64,000 nt of DNA from Oenanthe sinensis (taxonomy: Eukaryota; Streptophyta; Magnoliopsida; Apiales; Apiaceae), in the NCBI GenBank assembly GCA_028671895.1, contig CM053813.1, positions 8,618,001 to 8,682,000 of the forward strand, written 5' to 3'. The notes below the pieces were generated by a model. The model had not been told where the DNA came from and did no database searches. It worked only from the letters and a program-made list of their open reading frames with translations. Both the position numbers and the translations under genes were made by a program. This document shows positions 31,991 through 44,730 of this stretch, piece after piece; the stretch's first letter is position 1, and every line of letters starts with the position of its first letter.

Positions 31991-34640
31991 TATTATTTAT
32001 GTGCATATTTGTTGGAAATCCCATCTGCAAGCAATTCTCAAATGAGTTCACAAGTATTAAATTTTCCATATTTAAAGGACTTGTGAATTTATTTTAAATT
32101 CAGTACATCGTACTTTTTGCTACTAGTTTAATTATCATGCTTATAATGTTTTATGCATATATGGTAGTTAAATTTTCTAGCATAAGTTAGCAGCATAATT
32201 ATTTGTATGTTAAATATTTGATGAGTATTAGTCAATGATATCTTGCTTAATTGCTCTAATATTTTGCTCTTATACTTTTAAATATTTTATTACAAATAAT
32301 TGTGACACTTTTGGTATTAATGACGTTATTTAGAATTTATGTTCTAAGTAATTAATGCATATTTCAAAACTCATTAATATTGGAAGACGAAGTATTTTCT
32401 AAGTCATGTGTATAAAATTCTCAATATTTTATATACTTAGAAAATATTTCTAAAATTTGATTTTATTTGCAAGGAATTGTAATTAGGATCACAAGTATTA
32501 AATATCAATATTTAAAGGACTTATGAATTTCTATTTAACTATTTTCTCGAGCTTACGTATATCAATAAAAATTGTTATACTAGAGTGACAATTATTAGAT
32601 ATAGCGTAGGAAGTTAAGTGCTAATATTCAACCCTATGAATATTTAGTATTTAACAAAATTATTTTATCTTATTAAAATTATGGATTGAAGCAATTCAAT
32701 GATTATTAGTTTCATAATTCTGTTTTGATAAAATATTAGAAGCATAATTTCTTACATTTTGAAATTATTGATAAATATCAAGTAATGATATTTTGTTAAT
32801 GTTTATTTGCAATTAATTGTGATATTTTTAATATTAGTGATAATATTTGTTGCTTATCTGAAATCACTAATAATAAAAAAAATGTCTAAATGCTTATTGT
32901 TCTACTGAATAATTGTCATGTGTTATTTGATTTATATATGCATGTCAGTGGTAATTGCTTAGTATAACATATGTACTTAATTTATTTTGATATATTTAAA
33001 TTATGATGATATAAAGCAATCCGGTGATATATCAATTCCATAATTTAAGCAAATTAAAATAAATCTGTGGCACGGTTATTTGTAGTATAAATACTCTCTT
33101 TTATTACTTTGTGATAGTTGATTAATATTTTATTACAAAATAATTGTGATATATTGATACTAATGGATTTGTTTAGTCTTTATTCTAAGTAAAAATTGGT
33201 TTTTGAAAAAGCCGTTAGTATTAGTATATTTAGTTTTCTTTCTTTAACTGAATTTTAAACCTGAATGTATTAAAAAGAAACTCTTGTCTATTTCATTTTC
33301 AAAATATTTTATTCAAAGATACATTCATTTTTCTATTAGTTTTAGAGAAGAAAACTTCAAAATTCTTTTTCAAAACTTCTCTTTTGAAAATCTTTTGATT
33401 TACAGCCCTACTTTGATTTCTAAATCATAGGGTGTGAATCAATTTTTCTTGAGGATAATCTTTCTCTAAATCTCAAAATCTTTTATCCTCTCTTAAAAAT
33501 TGGTTTTATATGCTATATTTACAAAAAAATTCTCTCTCTTAATTTTTTGTTTAAAGTAGCAGAAACTTTGTGCCTGTTATTTTATTCAGAGAAATTGTTT
33601 TTACTTCGAGGTATCAACCATTTGTAAAATTATTTGTTTTTAAACACTTGTTTCAATGTATGTTTCACATTAATTCATAGTACCTAAATAGTGGTTGTTG
33701 CTTTGAAGGCCTTGTATTATATTGTTAAGCATACATCCACCCCAATTGTCATGTATTTATTTTAAGACAGTGTTTTTATTAGGCGGACGAAAATGATGTA
33801 AATCATAATTGTATTATGAATCGGAAAATCATTGTCTTTTATCTGATAAGGATGTTTTGCAAATCTATTTTCAAAACTCACAGTACTTAGGTTTTAAAGG
33901 AAATGAGTCATTTTATTGAGATATAATTTGGTAAGAGAGTTGAATTTCTTCTTTGATGTAAATTCCCACATTTTATTATGGAAAGTTTTCCTCATAAGAA
34001 ATTCATAAGGGATAGAAACTTTCTTCTTTGATACACTTTCTTGCGTTTTATCATGGGATAAGTATCTTAAAGAAAATTTCGTATCATGCTCTTAAATGAT
34101 AAATTTTTAGATCTGACAAAACTCTTATACTAAAAGCGTTTTAAATGCAATCTGGTAGGAATGTTAAGATGATTATCTTTTTATCTTGATTGATTCTATC
34201 CTTTTAGCCCCTAGTGGCTTTAGAAGCTGGCCAAAAAGTTGAAAACCCATCAATCTCTTACCCAGGCCATAGTACCAAACACTGATTCATCTACCTCCAT
34301 ATATTAACCCCTGGAGATATAAGGAACAATTGTTAGTTAGAGGTTGATTAGGGAGGAACTGCACTTAATGCAGCAAATAAGGATGAAGTCAAAAGTGCAC
34401 CCACAACTCTACCTCCTGAGAAGAAAAATATTATATAAACTGAGGTAAATGTAAGCTCGTTTGCATCTTCTTAAAAGGATGAAGAGTTGAAAAGGCAATT
34501 AAACTGTCCATGGAATCATTCTCTCAATATGGTGAGTCCATTGAAATTCGCTCATCAGTCAGATCATCTTGTAATGAGTCAAGCACACCACTGACACTCA
34601 CGCTGATGGTAAGCCTAACTAGATAAAATCTAGGAACACA
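31990..34640 (+). other. SIRE 3' region between RNase H and the 136-codon ORF
   Basis: About 2.6 kb of AT-rich sequence with no sustained frame. It is matched in inverted orientation by 39449-41889. It belongs to the element, but I cannot assign a function. Confidence 0.6.
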
Positions 34641-35051
34641 TTGCAAGACGTGCACAGTGAAAGGTATAGGCATTCAGAGGAGATACAAACTTTAATTAGC
34701 CATACATTACATTGTCCAAGGTATCTACCTCAAACAGAAGTTAATCTTCTGCATCCCGAAAGGGAGATCTCTTGTTCAGATTTTTCCGGGCTTGAGAGGC
34801 AACTGTTTGGCAAGAATATTTCGGATGAGTCAAGTAGGGTATTTTATACAAAATTCCCGTCACCGGGTTACGAGGGAAACGTAGGCTCTAAATTGCCATT
34901 CATTACATTGCCTACTACGTCGCCCTTCCTGGAAGAAACATTTTCAGATCCCGAAAAGGAATGTCCACCTCCCGTTTATGGAGAAGGTGTGAGGCAACTC
35001 CTTGATAGAACTAGGCAGGATTCCCTAACATATTTTAAAATCTTGGGATAA
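34641..35051 (+). pseudogene. SIRE 3' ORF (136 codons), possible env-like or accessory frame
   Basis: An open frame with a soluble, Pro/Glu/Ser-rich product: SERYRHSEEIQTL, PRYLPQTEVNLLHPEREISC, SSRVFYTKFP, FITLPTTSPFLEETF and PPPVYGEGVRQLLDRTR. It has no ATG at its 5' edge, no transmembrane segment and no known domain. The inverted copy at 39038-39448 has exactly the same length, with about 118 of 136 residues identical by eye and no indel. SIRE elements are known to carry a third, env-like ORF downstream of pol. This frame has the right position, but I see no membrane signature. Confidence 0.5.
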
Positions 35052-36203
35052 CCCATCTCAAAGAGGTGAGGCTCCACTAGACAGTGATTTAGCAAACACT
35101 ATTGAGTCTGGTGCTGAGACAGTGCTTATGCATGATAGATCAAGAACACCTCTATGAGGCAATTCTCCATCTGATAGTGATTCAGTTCATTTCGATGAAT
35201 CAGGTTATGAAAATATAAATGAATTGATGGATTTCACTTGCAGGTACAGAAGGCTATATTTGAAATACAGAGTGAAAGTGAGAGAGAGAGAAACACTTGA
35301 GTGAAAGTGAGGGAGAGATACATTTCAGTGAGAGATAGGGAGATAAAGAGTGAAACACTTCAAAGTGCTTGACACTTCAGTGTAAACACCAACAGATTAT
35401 AGTAGAAGTGAGGAAACCACAGACCAAACACTTACCCTTGTCACTTGCTACTTCTGAAAGACAAGCTACTATGTTTTCCCAATCAATGTCAGACGTGAAC
35501 GTTCTTTGGAAGACAAGCCATGAGAAATTTATGGGCCATTGGAGGATTCCTCAACTAAGGGGGAGAATTTAGTATTGAAGAAAAAGCAGAAAAAGGAGAA
35601 GGTCTTATATTCGTATCCTTATAGGAGAAGTTAATATCCTAAGGGGGAGAATTTAGACAAGAAAAAGAAGAAAATCTTATCTTCTGATCCTCATGAGAAA
35701 CAACAGAATATGGGAGAATCAAGAAACTATATCTTATACTTGAAAGGAGTTGTCAGTAGAGGATTCCTCATCCAAGTGGGATATACACAAAATAAATGAC
35801 ACTTCCATTATTCATCTAAAAGGAGAAGAAGAAATAGAAGAAGAAGAATAATTTCAGCGGGAGAACATTACTTGAGCTATGTTATATGTTCTACTAAAGA
35901 CGTTCCCAGGAATTTTAATTCTTATGAAGCTCTGTTCATGATAAATTCTTTAAGTTCAAATTATGAAGGATTTTGAAGCAGAAGAAGCTCAAACACAGAC
36001 ATAAATGAAGATGATACTATATGAATATCAGTTCAGTGTTAGAAGAACAAACATCTTTCATTTCAGTTACTCAAGAATTCTGGAAATGCAGAATCTGATC
36101 TAGAAAAACTAGTAGCATTATTTACAAGTCTCGGACGATTACTTTTTCTAGTTGTTAGTTGAGTTATCCTCTCTATGAGATTTGTTTGCTAAGTTTAACA
36201 ATC
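35052..36203 (+). other. SIRE 3' untranslated region before the polypurine tract
   Basis: Purine-rich, containing GTGAGAGAGAGAGAAAC-like runs near 35275-35300, repeated GGGGGAGAATTTAG motifs (35560, 35644) and AGAAGAAGAAG tracts. No frame is supported beyond short ones such as 35369-35572. The inverted counterpart is at 37913-39037. Confidence 0.55.
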
Positions 36204-36216
36204 AAATAGGGGGGAT
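36204..36216 (+). other. Polypurine tract of the plus-strand SIRE copy
   Basis: AAATAGGGGGGAT directly before the LTR start (TATTGGTTAG; the TG start is mutated to TA). Confidence 0.8.
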
Positions 36217-36852
36217 TATTGGTTAGATTACGAAGCTGTATGGAGAGTAATCGTGATAACTCAACACTAGAACAATATAAGTAAATAATACTACGCCTAC
36301 ACAGAAATCAAGAAGAAATGAAGATATGTTCAAGCCTCAGTGAAGAATACAGTGAATCAAGACATTAGAAGAAGTTTTGAAGTCTACTACAGGTCACTGA
36401 AAAAAGTTTATTAATATGTTCAAGCCTCAGTGAAGAATAATGTGTAAAGACTTTCAGGGTTTCAGAATTGTTGAAGAGTCAGTATAAAAGTGCCACTAGA
36501 AGATTTTAGTGTATTAGCATTGATTGAAGATAGACAGTGTTCGAAGCATAGGAATCTAGAAGAATTGAAGACAGGTTAAAGAAAATAGCTGGAGTCTTAA
36601 AGTTATACTCATTGAAAGAAGTTTGTTTATACGTTCAAGCGTCAGTCAAGAACATAGAATGAAGTATTCAAGATTGTGGTAGTAATGAAGACATTGTCTA
36701 AGTACTAGAAAAGATTCCAGTGAAAGTACAGTGTTTATTGATAGACAGTGCTCAAAGCAATGGAACAATTGAGGAACTGTTAACTAGACATAAATTGCAA
36801 GTGAAGATAATTCTAATCAGTGTTAGTCATCTGTGAAACAAACCAGGTGCTG
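36217..36852 (+). repeat. Truncated 3' LTR of the plus-strand SIRE copy
   Basis: Matches the reverse complement of 59871-59235 and of 37897-37255. It breaks off after GGTGCTGAG, where the opposite-orientation LTR begins. Confidence 0.85.
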
Positions 36853-37897
36853 AGAAACTTATCTATGAGTGTTTTGTTGCGCCTATACTATGTGTCCCTT
36901 ATATAGGAGCCACAAAAGTACTTATAATTATTTTGTTGCGCCTATAGGAGTTTTGTTGTGCCTCTACTCTTGTGGCCTTATATAGGAATACTTAGAATTC
37001 TTTTGTTCGCCTATGGGAGTTTTGTTGCGCCTCTACTTTTTTGGCCTTGTATATGAACCATGAAAGTACTTAGAATTCTTTTTTTGCGCCTATAGGAGTT
37101 TTGTTGCGCCACTACTCTTTTTTCCTTTTGTAGGAACGACCTAAAATGTACTTGCCTTAACTTATTTCATGAACCTTTTGAGTACAACTTTAAATGTTCT
37201 TCATGTGGTTTGATCAACTGATTTTCTTCTGATACATCAAGGTAATTCTCTTCTTGCTATGCTGACGCTTAGTCTGGTCTGGTTCACAAACGACTAACAC
37301 TGAATTAAATTCTCTTGTCTTCTATTCTTTTTCAGCTGATTAACCTTGGATTGTTGCATTGCTTCAGACATTGACTGTTAATAAGCACTGTACTTTCACT
37401 TGAATCTTTTCTGGTATTTCGACAACGTCTCCATTATTACCACAATCTTGAATACTTCATTCTCTGTTCTTCATTGATGCTTGAACATATAACTGAACTT
37501 CTTTAAGTGAGTATAGCTTCAAGACTGCAGTTATCTTCTTTAACCTTTGTCTTTACCTTGTCTTCAATCCTTTTAGATTCATATGCTTCGAACACTGTCT
37601 ATCTTCAATCAATGCTAATACACTGAAATCTTTTAGTGGCACTTTATACTGAATCTTCAATACTTCTGAAACCTTGAAAGTCTTTACACATTATTCTTCA
37701 CTGAGGTTTGAACATAATGAACTTCTTTCAGTGACCTATAGTAGACTTCTAAACTTCTTCTAATGTCTTGATTCACTGTATTTGTCTTGTCTTCATTTTT
37801 TCCTGATTTCTGTGTAGGTGTAGTATTATTTACTTGTCTTGTTCTAGTGTTGAGTTATCACAATTACTATTCATATAGCTTCGTAATCTCATCAACA
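36853..37897 (-). repeat. Truncated 3' LTR of the minus-strand SIRE element
   Basis: Starts on the element strand as TGTTGATGAGATTACG beside its polypurine tract. It matches 58820-59871 of the complete LTR but lacks the last 750 bases or so. It contains the TTGTTGCGCC tandem units (36873-37130). Confidence 0.85.
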
Positions 37898-37912
37898 ATC
37901 TCCCCCTATTTG
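37898..37912 (-). other. Polypurine tract of the minus-strand SIRE element
   Basis: The complement of this site reads AAATAGGGGGAGAT, immediately before TGTTGATGAG. Confidence 0.85.
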
Positions 37913-39037
37913 ATTGTTAAACTTAGCAAACAAATCCAATAGAGAGAATAACTTAACTAACAACTAGAAAAAGTAATGGTTTGGGACTTGTAAATAATGC
38001 TACTGGTTTTTCTGGATCAGATTCTACATTTTCAGAATTTTTGTGTAACTGAAATGAAAGATATTTGTTCCTCTAGCACTGAACTGATATTCAAGTAGTA
38101 TCATCTTCATTTTATCTGTGTTTGAGCTTCCTCTGCTTCAAAATCCTTCATCGTTTAAACTTAAAGAACTTATCATGAACAGAGCTTCATAAGAATCAAT
38201 ATCTCTGGGAACATCTTCAATAGAACATTAAACATAGATCAAGTAACATTCTCCCCTAAGAATGTGATTCTTCTTCTTTTTCTTCTTCTCCCTTTAGATG
38301 AACAATAGAAGTGTCAATTCTTTTCTGTACATCCCACTTGGATGAAGAATCATCTACTGACAACTCCTTTCAAGTATAAGATACAGTTTCTTGATTCTCC
38401 CATATTCTGTTGTTTCCCATAAGGATTAGAAGATAAGATTTTATTCTTTTTCGTCTAAATTCTCCCCCTAAGGATACAAATATAAGACCTTATCCTTTTT
38501 CTGCCTTTTCTTGTATACTAAATTCTCCCCCTTAATTGAGGAATCCTCTAATGACCCATGATCTTTCAAATGGCTTGTCTTCCAAAGAAGGTTATCGTTT
38601 GTCATTGATTGGAAAAACATAGTAGCTTTTCTTTCAAAAGTAGCAAGTAACAGGTGTAAGTGTTTGGTATATGGTTTCCTCACTTTTACTACGTTCTGTT
38701 AGTGTTCACACATAAGTGTCGACCACTTTGAAGTATTTCACTCTTTCTCTGCCTATCTCTCACTCAAGTGTATCTCCCCATCACTTTCACTCAACTATTT
38801 CTATCTCTCACATTCACTCTGCATTTTAAATATAACCTTCTGTACCTGTAAGTGAAATATGTCAATTCATTTAGATTGTCATCACCTAATTCATCAAAAT
38901 GAACTGAATCACTATCAAGTGGAGAATTGCCTCATAAAGGTGTTCTTGATCTTTCATGCATAAACACTGTCTCAACACCAGACTCAATAACGTTTGTTAA
39001 ATCACTGTCTAGTGGAGCCCCACCTCTTTGAGATGGG
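37913..39037 (-). other. SIRE 3' untranslated region (inverted copy)
   Basis: Inverted counterpart of 35052-36203, with TTCTTCTTCTTTTTC and CTAAATTCTCCCCC motifs. No gene; the short frame at 38468-38683 is a remnant matching 35369-35572. Confidence 0.55.
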
Positions 39038-39448
39038 TTATCCCAAGATATTAATATCAGTTAGGGAATCCTTCCTTGTTCTATCCAGGAGTTGCCTCAC
39101 ACCTTCTCCATAAACGGGAGGTGGACATTCCTTTTCGGCATCTGGAAATGTTCCTTCCAGGAAGGGCGACGTAGTAGGCAATGTAATGAATGACAATTTA
39201 GAGCCTACGTTTCCCTCGTAACTCTGTGACGGGAATTTTGTGTAAAATACCCTACTTGACTCATCCGAAAAATTCTTGTCAAGCAGTTGCCTCTCAAGCC
39301 CAGATAAATCTGAACAAGAGATCTCCCTTTCGGGATGCAAAAGATTAACCTCTGTTTGAGGTAGATACCTTGGACAATGTAATATATGGCAACTTAGAGT
39401 CTGTATCTCCTCTGAATGTCTGTACCTCTCACTGTGCACGCCTTGCAA
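39038..39448 (-). pseudogene. SIRE 3' ORF (136 codons), inverted copy
   Basis: Same length and order as the frame at 34641-35051: SERYRHSEEIQTL, PRYLPQTEVNLLHPEREISC, DLSGLERQLLDKN, FITLPTTSPFLEGTF, PPPVYGEGVRQLLDRTR. About 18 substitutions and no indel separate the two. The flanking RT and RNase H have collapsed in both copies, so this frame stands out as unusually well kept. It has no recognised domain. Confidence 0.5.
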
Positions 39449-41889
39449 TGTGTTGTGTTCCTAGAATTTATCTATTTAGGCTTATCATCAGCGTGAGTGT
39501 CGGTAGTGTGCTTAACTCATTACAAGATGCTCTGGCTAATGAGCGAATTTCAATGGACTCACTCTGTTGAGAGAATGATTCCAGAGACAGTTTTATTGCC
39601 TTTTCAGCTCTGCATCCTTTTGAGAAGATGCAGATGAGCTTACAATTACCTCATTTATATACTACTTTCTTCTCTTGAGGTAGAGTTGTGGGTGCACTTC
39701 TGACTTCATCCTTATTTGTTGCATCAAGTGCAGTTTCTCCCTTATCAACCTCTAACTAATAAAGTTTCCTTATATCTCCAAGGGTTAATATATAGAAGTG
39801 GATGAATAAGTGTTTGGTACTATGGTCTGGGTAAGAGATTAATGTGTTTTTAACCTCTTGGTCATCTTCTAAAGTCACTGGGGGCTAAACGGATAGAATC
39901 AATCAAGATAAAAAGATAATCACCTTAACATTCTAAAATATATTTTTCATCTCAAAGAGAAGGAAAAATATAATAAGGAATGATAATGGATTGCATTAAA
40001 GCACTTTTCAACAAAAGAGTTTTGTTGGTTCTAAAGATTTATCATTTAAGAGCATGATACAAAATTTTCTTTAAGATACTTATCCCATAATAAAACGCGG
40101 GAAAATTTATCAAAGAAAAAAGTTTCTATCCCTTATGAATTTCTTATAAGGCAAACTTCCCATAATAAAACACGAGAATTTATACCAAAGAAGAAATTTA
40201 ACTCTCTTACCAAATTATATCTCAATAAAATGACTCATTTCCTTTAAAACCTAAGTACTGTAAGTTTTGAAAATAGTTTTGCAAAACATCCTTATCAGAT
40301 AGAAGATAATGATTTTCCAACTCATAATGCAATTATGATTTACATCATTTTCATCCACCTGATAGTATCCCCGACTTACAATAAAAACATGACAATAAGG
40401 GTGGATGTATGCTTAACAATACAGTATTAGGCCTTCAAAGCAACAACCACTATTTTGGTACTATGAATCAATGTGAAACATACATTGAAACAAGTATTTA
40501 AAAACAAATCATTTTACAAATGGTTGATACCTCGAAGTAAAACAATTTCTTTGAATAAAATAACAGTCACAAAGTTTCTGCCACTTTAAAAGAAAATTTT
40601 AAAAGAGAAAAAAGGTTTTGTAAATGTAGCATTTAAAACCAGCTTTTGAGAGAGGATAAAAGATTTGGAGATTTGGAGAAAGATTATCCTCAAGAAAAAT
40701 TTATTCACACCCTAGGTTTTAAAAATCAAAAGATTTTCAAAAGAGAAGTTTTGAAAAAGAATTTTGAAGTTTTCTTATCTAAAACTGATAGAAAGTGAAT
40801 GTATTGTAGGATAAAACATTTTGGAAAAGAAATAGATAAGAAATTCTTTTCAATACATTCAGGTTTAAAATTCAATCAAAGAAAGAAAACTAATAGTAAT
40901 ACTCATGCAATCTAAATAGTTGCCACATACATGCATATTTAAATCAAATAACATATGGCAATTATTCAGCAGAACAATAAGTATTTAAACATATTTTTAT
41001 TATCAATGATTTTAGATAAATAACATGTATTATCATTAATATTAAAAATATCACAATTAATTGCAAAGAATCATTAACAAAATATCATTACTTGATATTT
41101 ATCAATAATTTCAAAATATAAGAAATTATGCTTCTAATATTTTATCAAATCAAAATTATGAAACTAATAAACATTGAATTGCTTCAATTCATAATTTTAA
41201 TAAGACAAAACAATTTCGCTAAATACTAAATATTCATAAGATTGAATATTATCGTATAACTTCCTACGCCATATTTAATAATCGTCAAACAAGCATATTG
41301 CAATTATACTCATACCAATTATTAGTAATATACGTAAGCTCGAGAAAATAGTTCAAAAGAAATTCACAATTCCTTTAACTATTGATATTTAATACTTATG
41401 ATCCTAATTACAGCTTCTCGCAGATAAAATAGAAATATTTCCTAAGTATATAAAATATTGAGAATTTTATACACATGACTTAGAAAATACTTCATCTTTC
41501 AATATTAGTGGTTTTTTAAATATGCATTAATTACTTAGAACAGAAATTCTAAATAACATCACTAATATCAAAAGTGTCACAATTATTTGTAACAAATATT
41601 AAAAGTATCAGAGCAAAATATCAGAGAAATTAAGCAAGATATCATTGACTAATACTCATCAAATATTAATCATACAAATAATTATGCTGCTAACTTATAA
41701 TAGAACATTTAACTACCACATATGCATATAACATTGTAAGCATGATAATTAAACTAATAGCAAAAAGTAAGAGGTATTGGATTTAAAATAAATTCACAAG
41801 TCCTTTAAATATGGAAAATTTAATACTTGTGAACTCATTTAAGAATTTCTTGTAGATGGGATTTCCAACAAATATGCACATAAATAATA
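39449..41889 (-). other. SIRE 3' region between RNase H and the 136-codon ORF (inverted copy)
   Basis: Inverted match to about 31990-34640. AT-rich, no sustained frame. Confidence 0.55.
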
Positions 41890-42423
41890 TCCCAATTTCA
41901 CTAACCAACTTAGACAAAATGAATTCATCAAGTTGTTTAACAAAGATCTGCAAGTTATTCTATAAATGACAATCTCGAAAGAAATGATACTTGGTGTCCA
42001 TGAGCTTGTTCCTTAAGTGGTGTGGAGAGATCAACAAAGTTGTGTTGTTTCCTTGTCCAGAAGATCAGAGCATCACATTCACTAGCTACTTTAATTTTAG
42101 CCTTTATTGAAACTATGTGTTGAGTGCTTCTTCTCATTTAAGCAAGAAATCAATTTCTTCCAGGAAATTGATAGCCTCTAGGAATTACTTCCCTGTCTTT
42201 CTTACAACCTGCATCATCTATATCTATATAGCCAATTAGGTTAAACCTATTATCTTTATGGTACCTGATTCTAAGAATTGGTGATCCCTTAAGATATCTA
42301 ACAATTCATAACTTAGCTATAAGATAAGATTCTCTAGTATCCACTTGGAAACTTGCACATAAACATATCGAGAATAAAATATATGGTCTTTATGCACTTG
42401 AATAATAATAAGCTGATCATACC
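41890..42423 (-). pseudogene. SIRE RNase H remnant left of the gypsy insertion
   Basis: Minus-strand words include LMDTKYHFFRDC (family HIEIRHHFIRD), LDEFILSKLVSEIGIL (family LDExxFxxLVxELGML) and TFNT-type pieces, in several frames with stops. It ends at ATACC (42419-42423), the target duplication of the inserted gypsy element, and resumes at 52868. Confidence 0.72.
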
Positions 42424-43037
42424 TGATTTGGTTAAAAATAGCCCTGAAAAAATAATAAATATAACATTTATTATTTCATTTATTAGACCTGGTATGGTCC
42501 AAAGGCTTGGGCCCTTGAAACGAACTAGGAAAATAAATCCTAGGATCAACTGTATTTGTAATCCAAGGATCAACTGGATTTGTAAGTCCAGCCCACAAGC
42601 TCTGTTGAAGCCATAGGCCCAGTGAACCTCTATTATTAATTAATTTCGTAATTAATTAATAAGGGCTTAGTAAAGGCCCAAGAAGCCTGCTGAAGGCCCT
42701 AATCCTAGTAGGATCTAGAAACCCATATCTGGGAAGAGTCCAACGAGAACCCTCATTCCTAATAGGTTTAGACAACCTTGTCATTCGGAGACTTGGCCAC
42801 CAAGTCTCCTACTTCTAATCTAATTCTAAGGCCCTTGTGCGACTATATAATGGGTCTAACCCCTCAACATTAGAACTACATTTTATTGGCTTGATTTTCA
42901 CACCCATTGAGATACGTAGGCAGTTAACGAGGACCCGAGGTAGTCACGAAATGTTAGTGCAGCCATAGAAGCTCGAAGCTCTATCAAAACCTAGTATTAA
43001 ATGCGTATTAAATACATCTCATTTTTAATCTGTAACA
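42424..43037 (+). repeat. 5' LTR of the Tat element
   Basis: TGATTTGG to TGTAACA, with TATATAA at 42844-42850 as probable promoter. Collinear with 52254-52867 over its whole length. Confidence 0.93.
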
Positions 43038-43039
43038 TT

Positions 43040-43055
43040 TGGCGCCGTCTGTGGG
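43040..43055 (+). other. Primer binding site of the Tat element
   Basis: TGGCGCCGTCTGTGGG two bases after the LTR. The first nine bases fit the complement of the Asp-tRNA 3' end, which several Tat and Athila elements use. Confidence 0.75.
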
Positions 43056-43071
43056 AAGACGAATAACAACC

Positions 43072-44195
43072 ATGGCAAGAACAAGAAGAACCGCGGGCAC
43101 CCTTGAAGGAGAGATCCCTAACACCACTGTTAACACCAACGATCCCCCCGCTATGGCGCAGGAGCAAGGATCTACTGCTTCCACCACCTCCGTTCAGGAC
43201 CCTGAAGCAAGTATCCGGTGTACCAGACCCCTAAGCATCGTTGTTCATCCTTCCAACCCCGATGTATCCATCCATGCTTCGGTTCCTCCACTCTAGGTAA
43301 TTTCGCCCCTTCGTGCACTATGACGGAACTGGAGATCCCTCAAATCATGTTCTCACGTTCTCTAATGCACTGTTGCTGTTGCCCGTAAATGACGCTGTCA
43401 AGTGTAGGGCATTCCTCCAAACCCTGAGTGGTATGGCTCAACGGTGTTTCAGTCGTCTACCACCTAACTCTGTTGGGTCATTCAGGGATCTGAGCAGGGC
43501 CTTCATTGGTCAATTAATCAGCAGCGAGATTCATAAGAAGAGCTCAGCTTCACTAATGAATATGCACCAGGGGAAGAATTAGTCCTCGAGGGATTATATG
43601 AACAAGTTCACAAAGGAAACCTTGAAGGCCTCGAACACCTATTCTAATAAACGACCTAGCGATACTGAGTATATTATTGATACTAAGTATGCAAAGAACG
43701 ATGATGTTAATGACTTCAAGAAGAAAGGAGGATCCAGGTTCACGAAGTATGCAAGGCTAAATACTACCCGTAGCCAAATATTGATGAACATTGAGAAGGT
43801 AAAGACCTTCGATGACTGAAGCCACTAAGCCACATAGGGATGTGGGACACGACACTGATGACTGCCGTTAGTTGAAAGATGAGATAGAGTTTCTGATTAG
43901 AAGAGGAAAGTTGGAAAAGTACACCAAAGAGGGTGCTAGACATGATAGAGGTCACAATGACAAACGAAGGGACTCAGACCCCAATGACCGAAACAATCAT
44001 CCCCGAGGGCCTGTGATCAACGTAATCTCAGGAGGGCCAACCATGGCAGGTAACTCCCGAAACTCCAGGAAGGCATATGTCCGAGAGGTAATGAGCATCG
44101 TAGGAGAACCTCCTAAGAGAGCGAGGACTGAGGTCTCTTTGTCATTTGATGATTCTAACTTAGAAGGGGTAAGGTTCCCCGACGATGATCCTTAG
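43072..44195 (+). pseudogene. Tat gag, broken
   Basis: Probable start ATG at 43072 (MARTRRTAGTLEGE) running to a stop at 43296. Gag core words follow at 43313-43582: YDGTGDPSNHVLTFSNAL, CRAFLQTLSGMAQRCFSRLP, SFRDLSRAFIGQLISSE. These are the retrotransposon gag domain of gypsy elements. Further pieces at 43598-43819 and 43872-44195 (DEIEFLIRRGKLEKY, PRGPVINVISGG) are the gag C-terminus. Stops at about 43296, 43582, 43819 and 43870 prevent one protein. The N-terminal MARTRRTA resembles the H3 tail start (see findings). Confidence 0.85.
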
Positions 44196-44730
44196 GTAAT
44201 CACCCCTGTCATAGGAAACTCTTCGGTGAAGAGAGTCTTGGTAGAAGGTGGATCATCTGTAGACATCCTATTTTATGAAGCCTTTGAGAAGATAGGGTAT
44301 AACGATTCACAATTGACCCCCTCCAACATGCCTATCTATGATTTCAATGGAGTGGAGTCTCGGATAGAAGGAATTATACAACTACCCATGACTATGAGCG
44401 AAGAACCTCGACAGTCTACTCAAATGCTAAATTTTCTAGTTATTAAGGCAAGCACCACCTATAACGCAATCCTTGGTAGGACTGGGCTGCATGCCTTCAA
44501 GGAGATAGCCTCTACATACCATCTGAAACTCAAATTCCCAACTAGGAATGGAGTGGGAAAAGAGAAAGGAGATCAAAAAATGGCTAGGAGCTGTTATGTG
44601 ACCGCCTTAAAGCCTAGTGGCACTGGGGGCAAGTCATCCCTATTGAAGACATGGATGTCAGGAATCGAGAAGAAAGGAGGGGTAAGCCCACAGAGGACTT
44701 GGAGCCTGCTTCTTTGGATCCTCTAAATCC
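44196..44730 (+). pseudogene. Tat aspartic protease
   Basis: RVLVEGGSSVDILFYEAFEK corresponds to the family DGGSSVDILF. The catalytic Asp is Glu here, so activity is unlikely. MLNFLVIKASTTYNAILGR (family FxVVxxxSxYNAILGR) and LHAFKEIASTYHLKLKFP follow. A frame change near 44650 leads into RT. Confidence 0.82.

Larger units (their letters stand above)
30457..36852 (+). mobile_element. SIRE/Maximus-type copia 3' half, plus orientation
   Basis: It starts in the integrase-RT linker, runs through degraded RT and RNase H (to about 31990) and a long 3' region with a 136-codon ORF (34641-35051). It ends with a polypurine tract (36204-36216) and the first 636 bases of the LTR. All of it has an inverted counterpart at 37255-42423 plus 52873-53850. 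The two elements are joined tail to tail at about 36852, each with its LTR truncated. Confidence 0.85.

Noticed and set aside
42353..42616. Frame across the left edge of the Tat LTR, similar to frames near 52212-52403
   Set aside because: It spans an element boundary; the similarity is just the LTR repeat.
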